From Ovis canadensis (Eukaryota; Chordata; Mammalia; Artiodactyla; Bovidae): a DNA stretch of 64,000 bases. The translations under genes were made by a program, and so were the position numbers. The DNA is taken from NCBI RefSeq assembly GCF_042477335.2, contig NC_091254.1:92345501-92409500 (forward strand), read 5' to 3'. Under the pieces are notes generated by a model. It saw only the letters and a program-made list of their open reading frames with translations. It was not told the DNA's origin and did not search any database. Positions 11,437 through 23,500 of the stretch are shown here, in pieces (positions within the stretch are counted from its first letter, which is position 1; every line of letters starts with the position of its first letter).

Positions 11437-11634
11437 CTTGTTAAGTCACTCAGTCGTGTCCAGCTCTCTAAGACCCCATGGACTATAGCCCAGCAGGCTC
11501 CTCTGTCCATGGAATTCTCCAGGCGAGAATACTGGAGTGGGTTGCCATTTCCTTCTCCAGGGGATCTTCCTGACCTAGGCATTGAACCTGGGTCTCCCGC
11601 ATTGCAGGCAGATTCTTTACCATCTGAGCCACCA
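11437..11634 (-). mobile_element. Bov-tA SINE, inverted
   Basis: Complete to 'ccatctgagccaccag'. Confidence 0.9.
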
Positions 11635-12537
11635 GCCTTGGTGGCTTGGATTTCTACAATTCTGTATAAATGTGAAGTAAGGAAGCTTGCAAGAGAAGAG
11701 GCTTTCTGCAAAGGAAACTCTGACAGTAGTCTGGAAGTAAAAGATCCAATTCTCTTACCTAAACCTGGTAGTTAGAGAAAGGCTGGGACCCACAGGAAGC
11801 AAAACTGTCTAAAGATCTTATCTGACAAGGGGAAGATAAGGGGAGATTAAGAAAGCGTGAAAGGAATGTCCCAAAGTTACTGGTGACATCTCCATCAATA
11901 ACTCCAGCAAGCCTCCAAGTCTCCAGCAAGAGTCCCCTGCTCTGCACCCGGGTCTCAGAGGGCCTGGCTTTCTTCCACCCAGAGCCCGCCTTGCAGGGAA
12001 GGAGTGCCCACTGTGTGTGGCAGGGGAGGTACCCACCCACCTTCTGCATGTGCTGGGGGTTCCCTGGACTCCAGAATATCCCTCCCCGTGGTCCTGAGCC
12101 AACCCTCAGGGTCTGGATGTGTATTTTTTCCAAGTCTTTTCTCCAGGGAATGAACACACGTGGCAGGACGCAGCAGTGGGCAAGGACTGCTCAGTATGTA
12201 TTTGTGTGTGTTGGGGAAGGCTGATGGAGCTTGTGTTGTGCTGTGTCCACACTCGCAAGTGTGACGTTGTCCTTCCTTGTGAGAACAGAGCCGAGTGGGG
12301 ACAGGAGGGGTGAGGGGCCATGAGCCAAGAGTGCCACCCCCCCCCACCCCAGTTTCCTGAGCAGATTCCTGCGAAGTCTGGGAATTCTAAATTTAAGCCC
12401 AGGCTTTATGAAGATTTATTTGTTACCTTGAAGGTTAGAACATGTTTTGTATCCAGCTTGTTAGTTTGATGGATAACTTTTACGTGTTTAGACAAAGGGT
12501 ATGTTGGCCTTGCATTCTTGCCCTGGGCCCTGTAAAT
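11635..12537. other. Unique-looking DNA, no gene seen
   Basis: About 900 bp, moderately GC-rich, with overlapping open frames of 70-130 codons on both strands. None resembles a known protein and no splice-bounded exon stands out. There is a C-run at about 12338-12351. Confidence 0.45.
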
Positions 12538-13152
12538 GTCAGGGCAGCATTGTCTATGGGAGATAATGAGCCATGAATTCAGAGAAGGAAGAGATGGCGG
12601 TGGGCTGGTGTGAGCTGTCGAGAAGAGCTTGGTGAGAATTCACGCTGGTCATGGTATCTTAGGCTGGGAGGAGACAGCTGAGGTTCTGCCAGCTCAAAAT
12701 GTCAAGTAGCTTTGATTCAGGCTCACATAAGGGAAAGCACTAACCTAGTAACAGAGCTCTGATTTTAAGATAGAAAAACCCAGGGAGGTTCAGCAGCTAG
12801 TAACGGAGTTGGGTCTGACCCCAAGGTCCCTGGCTGGCAGTTCTGTGCCTTTCCATTTTCCCATTTGCTTCAGCTGGCCAGCTAGGAAGGAACAGTGGCT
12901 TTGGAAAAACAAGACCACGAGGAAGTTCAAAGAGGGGCTCAGAGGAGACTGAAGCTCCCAGAGTGCCTCCCTTCTGTCTGTCTGGAAACACAGCCTCAAG
13001 TAGCTGCCTTTGGAATCTCATACCTGATCTTTAGAGCTGATGTGAATTGTGTGTCCTGTTCTCTAATGAATCAGAGATTCAACAAATTAGAGATCAAGCT
13101 TTGGAACTGGACTGGGGGCAGAACTCAGAAGCTGCCCATTAATTGGTGACTT
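12538..13152. repeat. Duplicated segment, copy 2
   Basis: Partner of 8638-9352 in the same orientation, 3.9 kb away. This copy has no internal SINE at the position where copy 1 has one. Its right end is also MIR-like and interrupted by a different SINE at a different base. Confidence 0.75.
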
Positions 13153-13357
13153 TGGCTTCTCCAGTGGCCCAGATGGTAAAGAATCCGCCTGTAATGGAAG
13201 AGACCCCGGTTCAGTTCCTGGGTCAGGAAGATGCCCTGGAGAAGGGCATGGCTACCCACTCCAGTATTCTTGCCTGGAGAATCCCACGGACAGAGGAACC
13301 TGGCAGGCTACAGTCCATGGGGCCCCAAAGAGTTAGGACACAACTGAGTAACACACT
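13153..13357 (+). mobile_element. Bov-tA SINE
   Basis: Complete copy inserted in the MIR-like end of duplicated segment copy 2; MIR-like 'aacctcagttaccccatcta' resumes after it. Confidence 0.88.
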
Positions 13358-14195
13358 CATTGTTTCTTTTTTGGCCAAGTTGTCGAAATTTTGAACCTCA
13401 GTTACCCCATCTATAAAATGGGAGTGGTTAATGCTAGGGTCCACGTGACGAGCAAATGATATAACGTATATCAAGCATGCCTGGTGCTTGATTGGTCTTG
13501 GATGATGAACTTTCTCCCATATCCATGGGAACAGGAGTTCCCTAAATAAATGGTCATTTGTGGTCTGGTCACAAGGCTCTGTGTTGTTTGTGAGGACCTC
13601 AGGATGGTATTATATGGTGTTTAGGATGTACATTGCGATGTATTTACTCCCTTTGGAAAACGATATGGCAGCAACAGCTGAGTTTTGAAGAACTGATGAC
13701 ATGTTAGCTTAGGATGAACACAGAGCAATGCTGAGTCCTGGTAAATTTACTGTGCAGCCACTCATAATCAGTTGAGATTCTTGGATGAAGGGCACACTTT
13801 CCTTTCCAGAGTTCCAGTCTATTTTTGTCAGCAAGGAGAAGTGATATGGCTTATTTTGTAACAATTCTTATAATCCGATGATGAAATGTGTGTTCTAAAT
13901 CTACTAATCAGTTGGCGAAGACGTAGTATTGTGCTTTTCTGGGTATTTAGAGGGAATATCTGAGTTGCTGCTAAAGCCATGGGATGGTTTGTATGTTGTG
14001 CAGAAAAATCAGAAAGAGTCCTGTGGCAGTTCTTTTTTTTTTTTTAACTAGCAAATATATATGGAATTTATGAGTCTTAAAATGAAATCAGTGAAAATAT
14101 ACAAATTTAGTGGTCAATATGTTCTCCCTTAAGGGGACTATGAATTAAAAAAGAATGGAACTTTAACTTGTATCAAGCTATCGCTTTTAAAAAAG
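13358..14195. other. No gene seen
   Basis: AT-rich stretch, MIR-like at its left edge, with a T-run near 14030-14044. Nothing coding. Confidence 0.45.
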
Positions 14196-14199
14196 GCAT

Positions 14200-14384
14200 T
14201 TGATTGATTGATTGATTGATCTGGCTGTGCTGGGTCTTCACTGCAGCACACAAGATCTTTAGTTGCAGTACGCAAACTCTTAGTCACAGCATATGGGATC
14301 CAGTGCTCTGACCAGAGATCAAACCCAGGCCCCCTGCATTGGGAGGTCAGAGTCTTAGCCACTGGACTACCAGGGAAGTCCCCA
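14200..14384 (-). mobile_element. CHR-type SINE, inverted
   Basis: Begins with (TGAT)n, then 'ctggctgtgctgggtcttca', and ends at the inverted tRNA-like head 'ggactaccagggaagtcccc'. Confidence 0.78.
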
Positions 14385-15140
14385 AGTTATCACTATTTGC
14401 TACAAGTAACAGAATTGCTTTCCCCCAACTCCCCCTTTCTCCTTTTGGAGTTTTCTTGATCCCTTTCTCCCATTTCATCCACACCCCATCTCATATCTCA
14501 GACAGCCTTCAAGACTGGTTTTTGTTTGTTTGCTTGGTTTTAGGTTCCACCTATAAGTAAGATCATATGCTTGTGTCTTTTTCTATCTGACTTATTTCAC
14601 TTGGTCTTCCCTGGTGGCCCAGATGGTAAAGAATCTGCCTGCAATGCAGCAGACCCGGGTTCAATCCCTGGGTCAAAAAGATCCCTTGGAGAAGGAAATG
14701 GCAACCCCCTCCAGTACTCTTGCCTGGAAAATCCCATGGACGGAGAAACCCGGCAGGCTACAGTCCATGGGGGTTGCTAAGAATCGGACACAACTGAGCG
14801 ACTTTACTTTCACTTTTCATTTCACTGAGTATAAGACCCTCGAGTTCTATCCGTGTTGTCACAAATGGCAAGATTTCATTCTTTTTTTTAAAGACTGAAA
14901 TAAATAAATATATCTATGTATATATAAAAATATCTCACGTTTTCTTTGCCCATTTATCCATCAGTGGACAGTTAGGTCGTTTCCCTCTCTTGGCTATCCT
15001 GAACAATACTGCAACAGACATAGTTTCAAATGAGTGTTTTCATTTCCTTTGGATGAATACCTAGAAGTAGAAATGCTGGATTGTTTGGCATTCCTATTTT
15101 TAAGTTTCTGAGGAAGCTCCATACTGTTTTCCATAGTTGT
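14385..15140 (-). mobile_element. L1 3' region, inverted, split by a SINE
   Basis: Inverted L1 landmarks ('cttatttcacttgg', 'catttatccatcagtggaca', 'tgctggattgtttggcatt', 'ccatactgttttccatagt'), interrupted at 14603-14815. Confidence 0.72.
14603..14815 (+). mobile_element. Bov-tA SINE nested in L1
   Basis: Complete copy; 'atttcact' occurs on both sides as a short probable target-site duplication. Confidence 0.9.
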
Positions 15141-16215
15141 GCTCTGGGGAAGCCAGTAGAGAATATTTTAGTGAAAGAATGGAGGCCTTTTAGAATGTGT
15201 GTCATGTGGATATTCTCATTTTATCACTCTAGTCATTCAGTTAATTCAACAAATATTTGGGGAAGGAGATTTCTGAGAAGGGGAATAAATAGAGCAAAGG
15301 CCCTAGGTAAATGCATATCTGGAACATTCAAGGGACAGAAGGGAGGCCAGTGTGGCTAGGCTAGTGTAGTCAAAGGAAGAGAAATATAAGATGAACTTGG
15401 AGGGTTAGTAGAGAGCCAGATTATGCAGGGCCTTGGAGGTTGTATGGACCTTTCTTTCTTTGAATAAGATGGAGATTCATTGGAGGGTTTGGATAGCAGA
15501 GAGTGCTTTCAGTATTTTTCTTTGTTTTCAGTTTTCAAAAATTTTATGATGGTGTATCTTGGCATGAATTTCTTCGGGTGTATCCTGTTTGGGAATTTCT
15601 CACTGATTCTTTCTTTGGTCATTTGCATTTTTTGCTACTGAGCCCATTCAATGAGCTTTTTAATTGAATTTTTCTGGCAAAATATTTTTCAATTGATTTT
15701 TTTATCTATTTCTTTTCTGTCTTCATTTTTTCATTTGTTGCAAGAGTTCTTTTAATTGTTCACTGGAGCGTTTTTATGATGGCTGCTTTAAAATCTTGCA
15801 CAGATTCTTGTCTTTTCTCACTGAAGTGAGATGACATGCTCCTGGTTCTTGGGGGATGACAGTAATATTTTCATATATCCTGGACTTTTTTTTTCTAGTT
15901 CCTCTTTAAATCTTCTACGTTGGCTGTTATTAATAGTTTCCCATTTGGTGAAAGTCTGGGCACCAGCCTCAGTCTGTGGACACTTTACCCCTGGGCTGGG
16001 AGGGAGGGGGAGGTGAGTCCACCCTTTACTAGAGGACAGGGCATAGTCCACACTGGCACGGGGCCCAGGGGAGAGAGGAAAGTGTGTGATTTACTTGTGG
16101 TATTGATCTCAGGTGGCCTTGGCCTGCAACGGCTTGGAGCGGAGCTTGTGTTCCCAGCCAGAGGTTGAGGCTGGGCCATTGCGGAGAAAGCACCAGATCC
16201 TAGCCCCTAGTCCAG
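15141..16215. other. Old diverged repeats, no gene seen
   Basis: Contains stretches typical of ancient mammalian repeats (for example 'attatgcagggccttggagg' near 15420) and a T-rich block at 15500-15750. No exon candidates. Confidence 0.45.
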
Positions 16216-17230
16216 TGGTCAGTGACAAGGGCGCTGGCCCTTTGGCTTTGCAGAAAAGAATTCCCACAAAGACAGAAAGCAGTGAAGCAAGTATTTATTA
16301 AGAGGAAAAAAAAATGAGTACAGTACATGTGGATAGACACACGGGCAGAGTCAGAGAGAGAGTTGCGGAGTCTTGCCCTCACAGTGGTTTCAGTTCAGTC
16401 GCACAGTCGTGTCTGACTCTTTGCAACCCCATGGACTGCAGCAAACTAGGCCTCCCTGTTCATCACCAACTCCCAAAGTTTACTCAAAGTCATATCCATC
16501 GAGTCGGTGATGCCATCCAATCATCTCATCCTCCGTCGTCCGCTTCTCCTCCCACCTTCAATCTTTCTCAGCATCAGGGTCTTTTCAAATGAGTCAGTTC
16601 TTTGCATTAGGTGGCCAAAGTATTGGAGTTTCAGCTTTAGCATCACTCTTTCCTTTGAATATTCAGGACTGATTTCCTTTAGGGTGGACTGGTTGAATCT
16701 CGTTGCAGTCCAAGGGACTCTTCAAGAGTCTTCTCCAACACCACAGTTCAAAAGCATCAATTCTTCAGCACTCAGCTTTCTTTACATGGTCCAATTCTCA
16801 CATCCATACATGACCACTGGAAAAACCACAGCTTTGACTAGTGGTTTGAATTACTTTAATGGGGCATTTCTTCTGGGTTTCCTTTGGCCAATCATTTTGA
16901 TTTGCCTGGTTCCCAGACCATATGTGGCATATCTCAGGATCCTCGCATATGCGCACACACACCTCTTAACCAAGATGGATTTTACCCAAAAGGCGTAGCC
17001 TCCATGGAGCCTTTTCTGAGCATGCGTGGTCAGGGCGGTCTCCTGACTTTGAGAATAAGGACTATGTGGTCTGGGCGGGTCCCAGCCACCTCGCCTTAAG
17101 CGTCCCGCCCTTCTTGTCATGCAGTTTCCATCCGCAGGGGGCGAATCTCCCATCGCTTTACCCTGGGAGAGCCATCCGCCTCTTGCCTCAGTATCTAGAA
17201 TAGAGCGGGTACTATCAAAAGCACCGTGTC
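16216..17230 (-). mobile_element. ERV-type LTR, inverted, carrying a BovB insertion
   Basis: On the minus strand the right part is promoter-like, and the left part has AATAAA (16294-16299) followed by a C/T-rich R/U5-like end near 16216. This layout is usual for ruminant endogenous retrovirus LTRs. The U3 boundary is uncertain. No internal viral genes are seen next to it, so it is probably a solo LTR. It is split by the BovB piece at 16391-16839. Confidence 0.6.
16391..16839 (-). mobile_element. BovB 3' end inserted in the LTR
   Basis: Inverted BovB 3' sequence ('tgccatccaatcatctcatc', 'ttcaaaagcatcaattcttc', 'tacatgaccactgg'). AGTGGTTT flanks it at 16383-16390 and 16840-16847 as a target-site duplication. 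Confidence 0.85.
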
Positions 17231-18363
17231 CTGCTCAGCTTCCTCTTTCCTGATCCTTTGGGTACAGACAGCAGTCACTTCATGGGGCTTTTATTTCATC
17301 TACTCTTTTGATAGCGTTTCTCTGTGCGTCCAAACCTGTGTCCCGTGGCGACTGGGAATCGGTTTAACTTGTGAGGGAAATAGAGCGACATCTGCTGGAC
17401 ACGGCGTGAACTGCTAGCTCAAGGAAGTTCACGATTATTAAACGGTGCTACATTCCTCTCTATCACGTTAATTACTTTGTGAAGCGGAGGTTTTTAGCTG
17501 TTGCAGAAAGAAAAGCAAGTACTGCGCCACGATTAATATGGAGTGTCCAATCTGATTCCTAAAGTTCAAAACGTTGTGCAGTGCCCAACAGGCAGGCACA
17601 CACATCCCGCTAATACATGTGGTTATATAAGAATGAAATAAAAATATTTTTTTCTTTGAATTTATATATTTTTTCCAAGCAGCTCCTAAGCTGCTGATAT
17701 AAATCATAATTAAGTCGTTTGAACATATGCTGCTTAATACATTGAGCACGAGATTTTTGCAGAAACTAATGCCTGTGGCCAGCAATTTTGTTACGTAAAT
17801 AAATATTGAAACACTCCAGTCAGTAATGTTTGGGTAACAAAAGACGTATTAATACATCTCTGGTCAATAAGTTGTTATAATGTGCAGCATTGCTGGCTTA
17901 TTTATTTTGCCTGAGGGGTGCAATGAAAAAAATCAGAAGCACTAAAGGCATTGAGAGAGTTTGGGAACCTCTGACTTAAGGATGAATTCCTCCTGCTTTC
18001 TCTCTTTCTTCCAAGTAATGAATCACACCCTGCATGGGGTGTAGTTGTGTGCATAGAACTAGGAAATCCTCAGACCTAAGTCTTCATCTTGCTTATGACA
18101 AACACCGTCTCTGCCTTGTCCTCCCCCAAGTTCCCTCATTACCTTAAAACTCAAACCTAAGTCTCTCTGTCCCCAGTTTTCATGGCACATGGACTACACC
18201 GTCACCATCTGTTGTAACTTGGGTCTCTAAAGCCAAGAGGAAACACATGCCTCGGCTCCCCCAGAGACTTGTTTCTAAAAGAAGGCAGGCCGTTCGGGTC
18301 ACCAGAAGACTTGGCTTGGGTGTCATTTTGCAAATACCCCCTCCACATGGGTAATTCTTGACC
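17231..18363. other. No gene seen
   Basis: 1.1 kb of mostly unique sequence with short frames only. Confidence 0.45.
17385..17398 (-). promoter_or_regulatory. Weak CTCF-type motif
   Basis: On the minus strand CCAGCAGATGTCGC matches the CTCF core with one mismatch. Confidence 0.25.
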
Positions 18364-18930
18364 AATGTTGTTCAGTCGCTCAGTCGTGTTCAACTCTTTG
18401 CAACCCCATGGACTGCAGCACACCAGGCTTCCTTGTCCATCACCATGTCCTGGAGCTTGCTCAAACTCATGTCCATTGAGTCAGTGATGCCATCTAACCA
18501 TGTTATCCTGTCATCCCCTTCTCCCACGTTCAGTCTTTCTCAGCATCAGGGTCTTTTCAAATGAGCCGACTCTTCGCCTCAGGTGGCCCAAGTATTGGAG
18601 TTTCACCTTTAGCATCAGTCATTCCAATGAATATTCAGGGTTGATTTCCTTCAGGTTTGACTGGTTTATCTCCTTGCAGTTCAAGGGACTCTCAAGAGTG
18701 TTCTCCAGCATCACAGTTCAAAAGCATAAATTTCTTCGGTGCTCAGCCTTCTCTATAGTCCAGCTCTCACACCCATACATGACTACTGGAAAAACCATAG
18801 CTTTGACTATACGGACCTTTGTTGGCAAAGTAATGTCTCTACCTTTTAATATGCTGTCTAGGTTTGTCCTAGCTTTTCTTCCGAGGAGCAAGTGTCTTTT
18901 AATTTCAGGGCTGCAGTTACCACCTGCAGG
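18364..18930 (-). mobile_element. BovB 3' fragment, inverted
   Basis: Begins at the BovB terminus ('gttcagtcgctcagtcgtg') and extends about 565 bp into the 3' region, where it ends abruptly at 'ccacctgcag'. Confidence 0.85.
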
Positions 18931-18994
18931 CTGGTGGACTATAGTCCATAGGGTTGCAAAAGATAGGACATGACTGAAGCAACTTAGCATGCAT
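18928..18994 (+). mobile_element. SINE/BovB tail in opposite orientation
   Basis: 'ctggtggactatagtccata' to 'gcaacttagcatgca' is a plus-oriented 3' tail joined at a 3-bp overlap (cag) to the inverted BovB fragment. Confidence 0.7.
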
Positions 18995-19020
18995 CTAACA
19001 TGTAACTGTGTAACAGCCCT

Positions 19021-19256
19021 GTGTATGTGTGTGTGTGTGTGTGAAGTGGCTTCAGTCGTGTCTGCCTCTTTGCGACCCTATGGACTGTAGCCCACCAGGC
19101 TCCCCTGTCCATGCAATTCTCCAGGCAAGAATAGTGGAGTGGGTTGCCATGCCTTGCTCCAGGGGGTCTTCCTGACCCAGGGATCGAACCCGAGTCTCTT
19201 ATGTCTCCTGCATTGGCAGGCGGGTTCTTTACCACCAGCACCGTCTGGGAAGCCCT
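19021..19256 (-). mobile_element. Bov-tA SINE, inverted, next to (GT)n
   Basis: A (GT)n microsatellite at 19021-19043 leads into an inverted complete SINE ending 'ccgtctgggaagccct'. Confidence 0.88.
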
Positions 19257-20414
19257 ATAACAACCCCAGAGAACATGTAACCATAGAACAGCCCTATATG
19301 GAAGATAAACATATGATAGGCACATAGCGGTAACAGCTCTAGTTTGCACTGCCAACAAGTGACAGGCAATCTTTTTTTAAATTTTATTTATTTTTCATTG
19401 CAGGATGCTTGCTCTGTGACAGGGTGCTGGTCTCTGCCTTACATCAGTGTGAATCAGCCACAGGCTTACATATGCCCCCCGTCTCTTGAACGGCCCTCTC
19501 AGCTCCTACCCCAGACAGTATTCTGAAACATACTTCACTCTAAATCCCGCATGCTGTGTAATCTACTTAAAGACCTTTTAAGGAACAAGTAGGAATTCAG
19601 AGTTAAATAATTTCATTCTGAAATGGGGACACTATGAGCCGAATGCAAGCTATGGGAAACTCTATACAACCAACAACCTGGTTTCTTCGATTTGAAAAAA
19701 AATGTCAGGAAAAAAAAACAAACAAACAAGGGAATGGGAACCATGAGGAAATGACATTCATGAGAACTGGAAATCATCTGACTAAATATTTGATACCAAG
19801 TAATTTCTGTTGCTCCTTAGATAGGAGATGGTTGTTTAAAATAATCTCTCTAGTAGAGATTTGTAAAATGATAAAAATTATATATCTGTGACTTGCTTCA
19901 AAACACTAATGGAGAAGTAGAGGAGGCAGGTATGACTAGAGGTTAAAATTTTAAGGCTGAGTGAGGGGCACACGGAAGTCCATTATACTGTTGTCCTTTC
20001 TGTGCATATGTTCAAAATTCTCTACAATCAAAAGAAAGAAAAGTCCTCAGAAAAGTATTTTTACTCCTGTGTCTTGTGACACATGACGTTGTTCAGCCCT
20101 CGTTGCTCCCTGAAACTGTCTCCCTTTAGTATCTACGTCCCTCTGCCTTTCAGATTGTTCTTTCTCAACCTCATTGATGGGCTACACTTCTTCCAAGTCA
20201 CCCTGCAGTCACTGGGGTGGGGTGGGGTGGGAAGGGGGCTTTGGCACCTGGGGGCTTCTCCTCTGGGGGCTTATAAGGAGACAGCACAAACTAAAGAGAG
20301 CTCTCCTGCACGGCTAGACCAAACCCAAAGTCATTCTCTTTCCCAACACGCCCTCCCAGAACAATAGATTCAAATCTACTGTAGGATGTCAGTTTAGAAA
20401 ACACTCCATGAGGA
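19257..20414. other. DNA downstream of CCDC168, no gene seen
   Basis: Contains (GGGGT)n-like sequence near 20215-20235 and an old L1-like end near 19960-20040. No exon candidates. Confidence 0.45.
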
Positions 20415-20435
20415 AGCCATTTGACTGAATACGAT

Positions 20436-20441
20436 TTTATT
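20436..20441 (-). terminator. CCDC168: CCDC168 polyadenylation signal (AATAAA)
   Basis: TTTATT on the plus strand reads AATAAA on the minus strand, 66 nt past the stop codon. It implies a very short 3' UTR ending near 20410-20425. No competing canonical signal lies between it and the stop. Confidence 0.55.
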
Positions 20442-20506
20442 TTGCAAAGAATATCATCTTAGCAACCAGCTGTCCTCTAGAGATGAATCTTGAAATGCTA
20501 ACATTT

Positions 20507-23500
20507 TTAATGAACTAAGCTGAAGGACTCTAACAGTGATTCCAACAACTTTTTGGATGAGTTCCATATGCTGTAAGAAGTTGAAATCTTGGCCACCAGG
20601 GGAACTCTGAAGTTTCTCTTCCGTAAAGTTTTGGGGGGAATAGTCCAGCGAATGGTTTGGGGTATAATCTCCAGCGAGTCTGCTGGTATACAGGCATAAA
20701 AAAATGGCTGGTTTTGTTTTTTTTCAGAATGGAAGCTGATATCCTCTTGATGAGGTTTTGCTGATGATTTGTATTTACTTGGGAAATAATCTGGTCTTTC
20801 TGATGCATAAGCCCTCACATCCTTCCTTCTTGTGTGTTTCTCTTTACTCTTTGTATAACTGTCATCACATTCCCAAGGCATGCTGTTCTTTCTAAAGAAG
20901 TCCAATTTGGCCTTCCTTCTTTCTCTGCTTTCTGAATGCCTGTGAGGTTTGCCTTGGCTTTTTGCAAGATGTAATTTAATATTGGATTCTGTTAAGGGAA
21001 CTAAAGAATTTTTCCCGCTTACTGTAGTCTGTGAAAGCGTCTCCCCATTGAAAGAGATGGAAGAGGATACAGATGGAACCTCAACGGTATTCAAGGAGCT
21101 GTGACACCACGGGTCAGGGGGCCGCATTTTGGAGGACCACCCACGTTTCCTGCTTTCTCGACATTCATGAGATGATGGCGTCATTTTGGAGGATGATCTG
21201 TGTTTCCTGCTTCTGTGGGATTCATAAGAAGGTGGTGTAATACTGGAGGACCTGTTCATCCTGCTTTTATGGGATTCGTAAGAATGGGGTGTCACAATTG
21301 ACGAATGTTGTCGATGACCTCGAAGATGCTGGGAACCTGAATCTTCACTGTAAAGTGGTTTCAAACCCATTTTGACTTTCTTCTTCTTGTAGAGATTTTC
21401 CACAGGTATGCCTTTCTGTAATTCAAATAGAATAGTCTCCGCTTCCTGCCTTAAATAAGGGGTGGCATCTAAAAAGATACAGTCTTCACTCTCATGTACA
21501 TCATGAGCTGAGCATTCCTCCAAGTTATCTGAATTCTCAATATCTGTCTGACTGTCAGTAAAATCTTCAGAATTCTGAATTGAATGGGAACCGCCTGCAT
21601 CCTGAGCCTTTTTCTGAATCATTAAATCAACAGATTCATATGCACTTGTTTCTTGAAACCATACATGACATTGTTTATCTTTTTCTGGAGTCACATGAGA
21701 TTTTAACTTAGAAAGAGCCATGGTATCTTTCTGCACTGTGCTGTGTTGATCAGGGTCAGGGGCACACACCTGGGTAGGTGCCAAGAAATTTCTGGCTAAT
21801 GATGAGTTTTCATGGAAACTTTGTGTTTTGAAAGGGATATGTTCTAATGGTTGTGTATTAATGGAATGACCGCCACTTTCCCCACTGCTATCTACTTTTT
21901 TACATATTGCAACTGTCTGTAATTTAAGACTATGTTTGGGAAATACAATTGGGTTAGGGAACATCCTTGCAACTGGAGAACCCAGGAGAAAACGGAGGTA
22001 TTTGTATTGTAAATCAAGATCTATTTGATGAAGAGAGTCTTCCTCAAAAAGTAACAAAACTCTGTTTCTTCGTTTTGGTACTTTGACCACAGAATGAAAA
22101 CATTTAGATAAAGGTTTCTGTCCATCCTGAGCACTGGCCATTGTGTAAGAGTCCCTTACAATTCTGGGAAAGGCTTTCATTTGAATCTCCAGCGTCTTCT
22201 TAGAAAAGTGTATGAGGAGTTTGTTTTTCTCTCCTACTGAGCAGTTCTGGAGAATATGAGGCAATGTTTTCTCTCTAGGGGAAGTCAGTGAAGGTGCTCC
22301 ACTTTCTAGCGCTTTCATCCTCTTTAACTTTGTAATGCTCACTGCCTCTTCACTACCTCTTGAAACATTAACAATCAGTGACTTCATACAATTGACAGGA
22401 AGTGAGTCTTTTTCGGATTCGTGTTTTAGGTTAAATTCTATAGTATCAATCCCTTCCAGAGGCAAAAAGAACATTTGTTTATGTCTTGGATAGAGCTTCC
22501 AACTGTTATGTTTTGAAACAGCCAATTTTTGATAAAAGCTGAACCTTTGGAAGGATTGTTTTACCACCTCTGGTATCAAATTCAGTCTTATTTCAGGTGC
22601 TTTCGACTCTAAATGATTTGTGAGCTTAACTTTTTCTTTGCAAGTAAAATTTTCTAAAATAGGTTTTGGCTGCAATTCAGGATGTATTGTCATGGATAGT
22701 GTACTTGGACCCCTTGTGAGACATTGTGACTTCCAATCAACAGGTTTATTGTCTTTTGCTTTTTCAAGGTTTTTAGGAAAAAACGTGTTTTGAATTATGT
22801 TTTTTATCTGGGATTCAAGAACATTTTTAATTGCTTCACAAATAGGAATCATAATTCCTGCACTTGGACTATATCCCACTGGTTTTCTTTCATTACCTTT
22901 AGCTTGTGGTTGAATAGGCACAGTTCCTAGAGAAATTTCTTGTTGCTGGACCTTTTGCATGGCTGTGTCCTGTACAAGTTCACTCTGATCCCTATGATCG
23001 AATGGCGAGGCACACCCCGTGATATCAACGGGTTGAGTCTCATCTTGTGGTTCTTCTACCCTTGGAGGAGAACTGTTCATATTTAGGGTGCTTTTCATGT
23101 GAGTTTCCACATTTTCCTTTGGATTTGTAGACATGATTAGACACCCTGTAGGTGTCTCAGTGGGTTTTGGTGCCTTTTCTTGCTGGATCATAAGCATGTC
23201 AGTTTCTTTTACGATCCTTTCCACATTTTCCTTTGGATCTTCAGACATGATTAGACACCCTGTAGCAGTTTCAGAGGGTTTTGGTGCTTTTTCTTGTCCA
23301 ACCTTAAGGAAGTCAGGTTCTTTTACGATCCTTTCCGCCTTTTCCTTTGGGTCTTCAGACATGATTTGACTCCCTGTAGGAGTTTCAGAGGGTTTTGGTG
23401 CCTTTTCCTGCTGGATCGTAAGCATGTCAGGTTCTTTACCAATCTTTTCCACATTTTCCTTTGGATCTTCAGACATGATTAGACCCTCTGTGGGTGTTCC

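Noticed and set aside
8777-12999. Similar minus-strand translations in both duplicated segments, suggesting a shared gene
   Set aside because: The resemblance follows from about 80% nucleotide identity. The frames differ in length and end, copy 1 is broken by a SINE, and no known protein is recognised.
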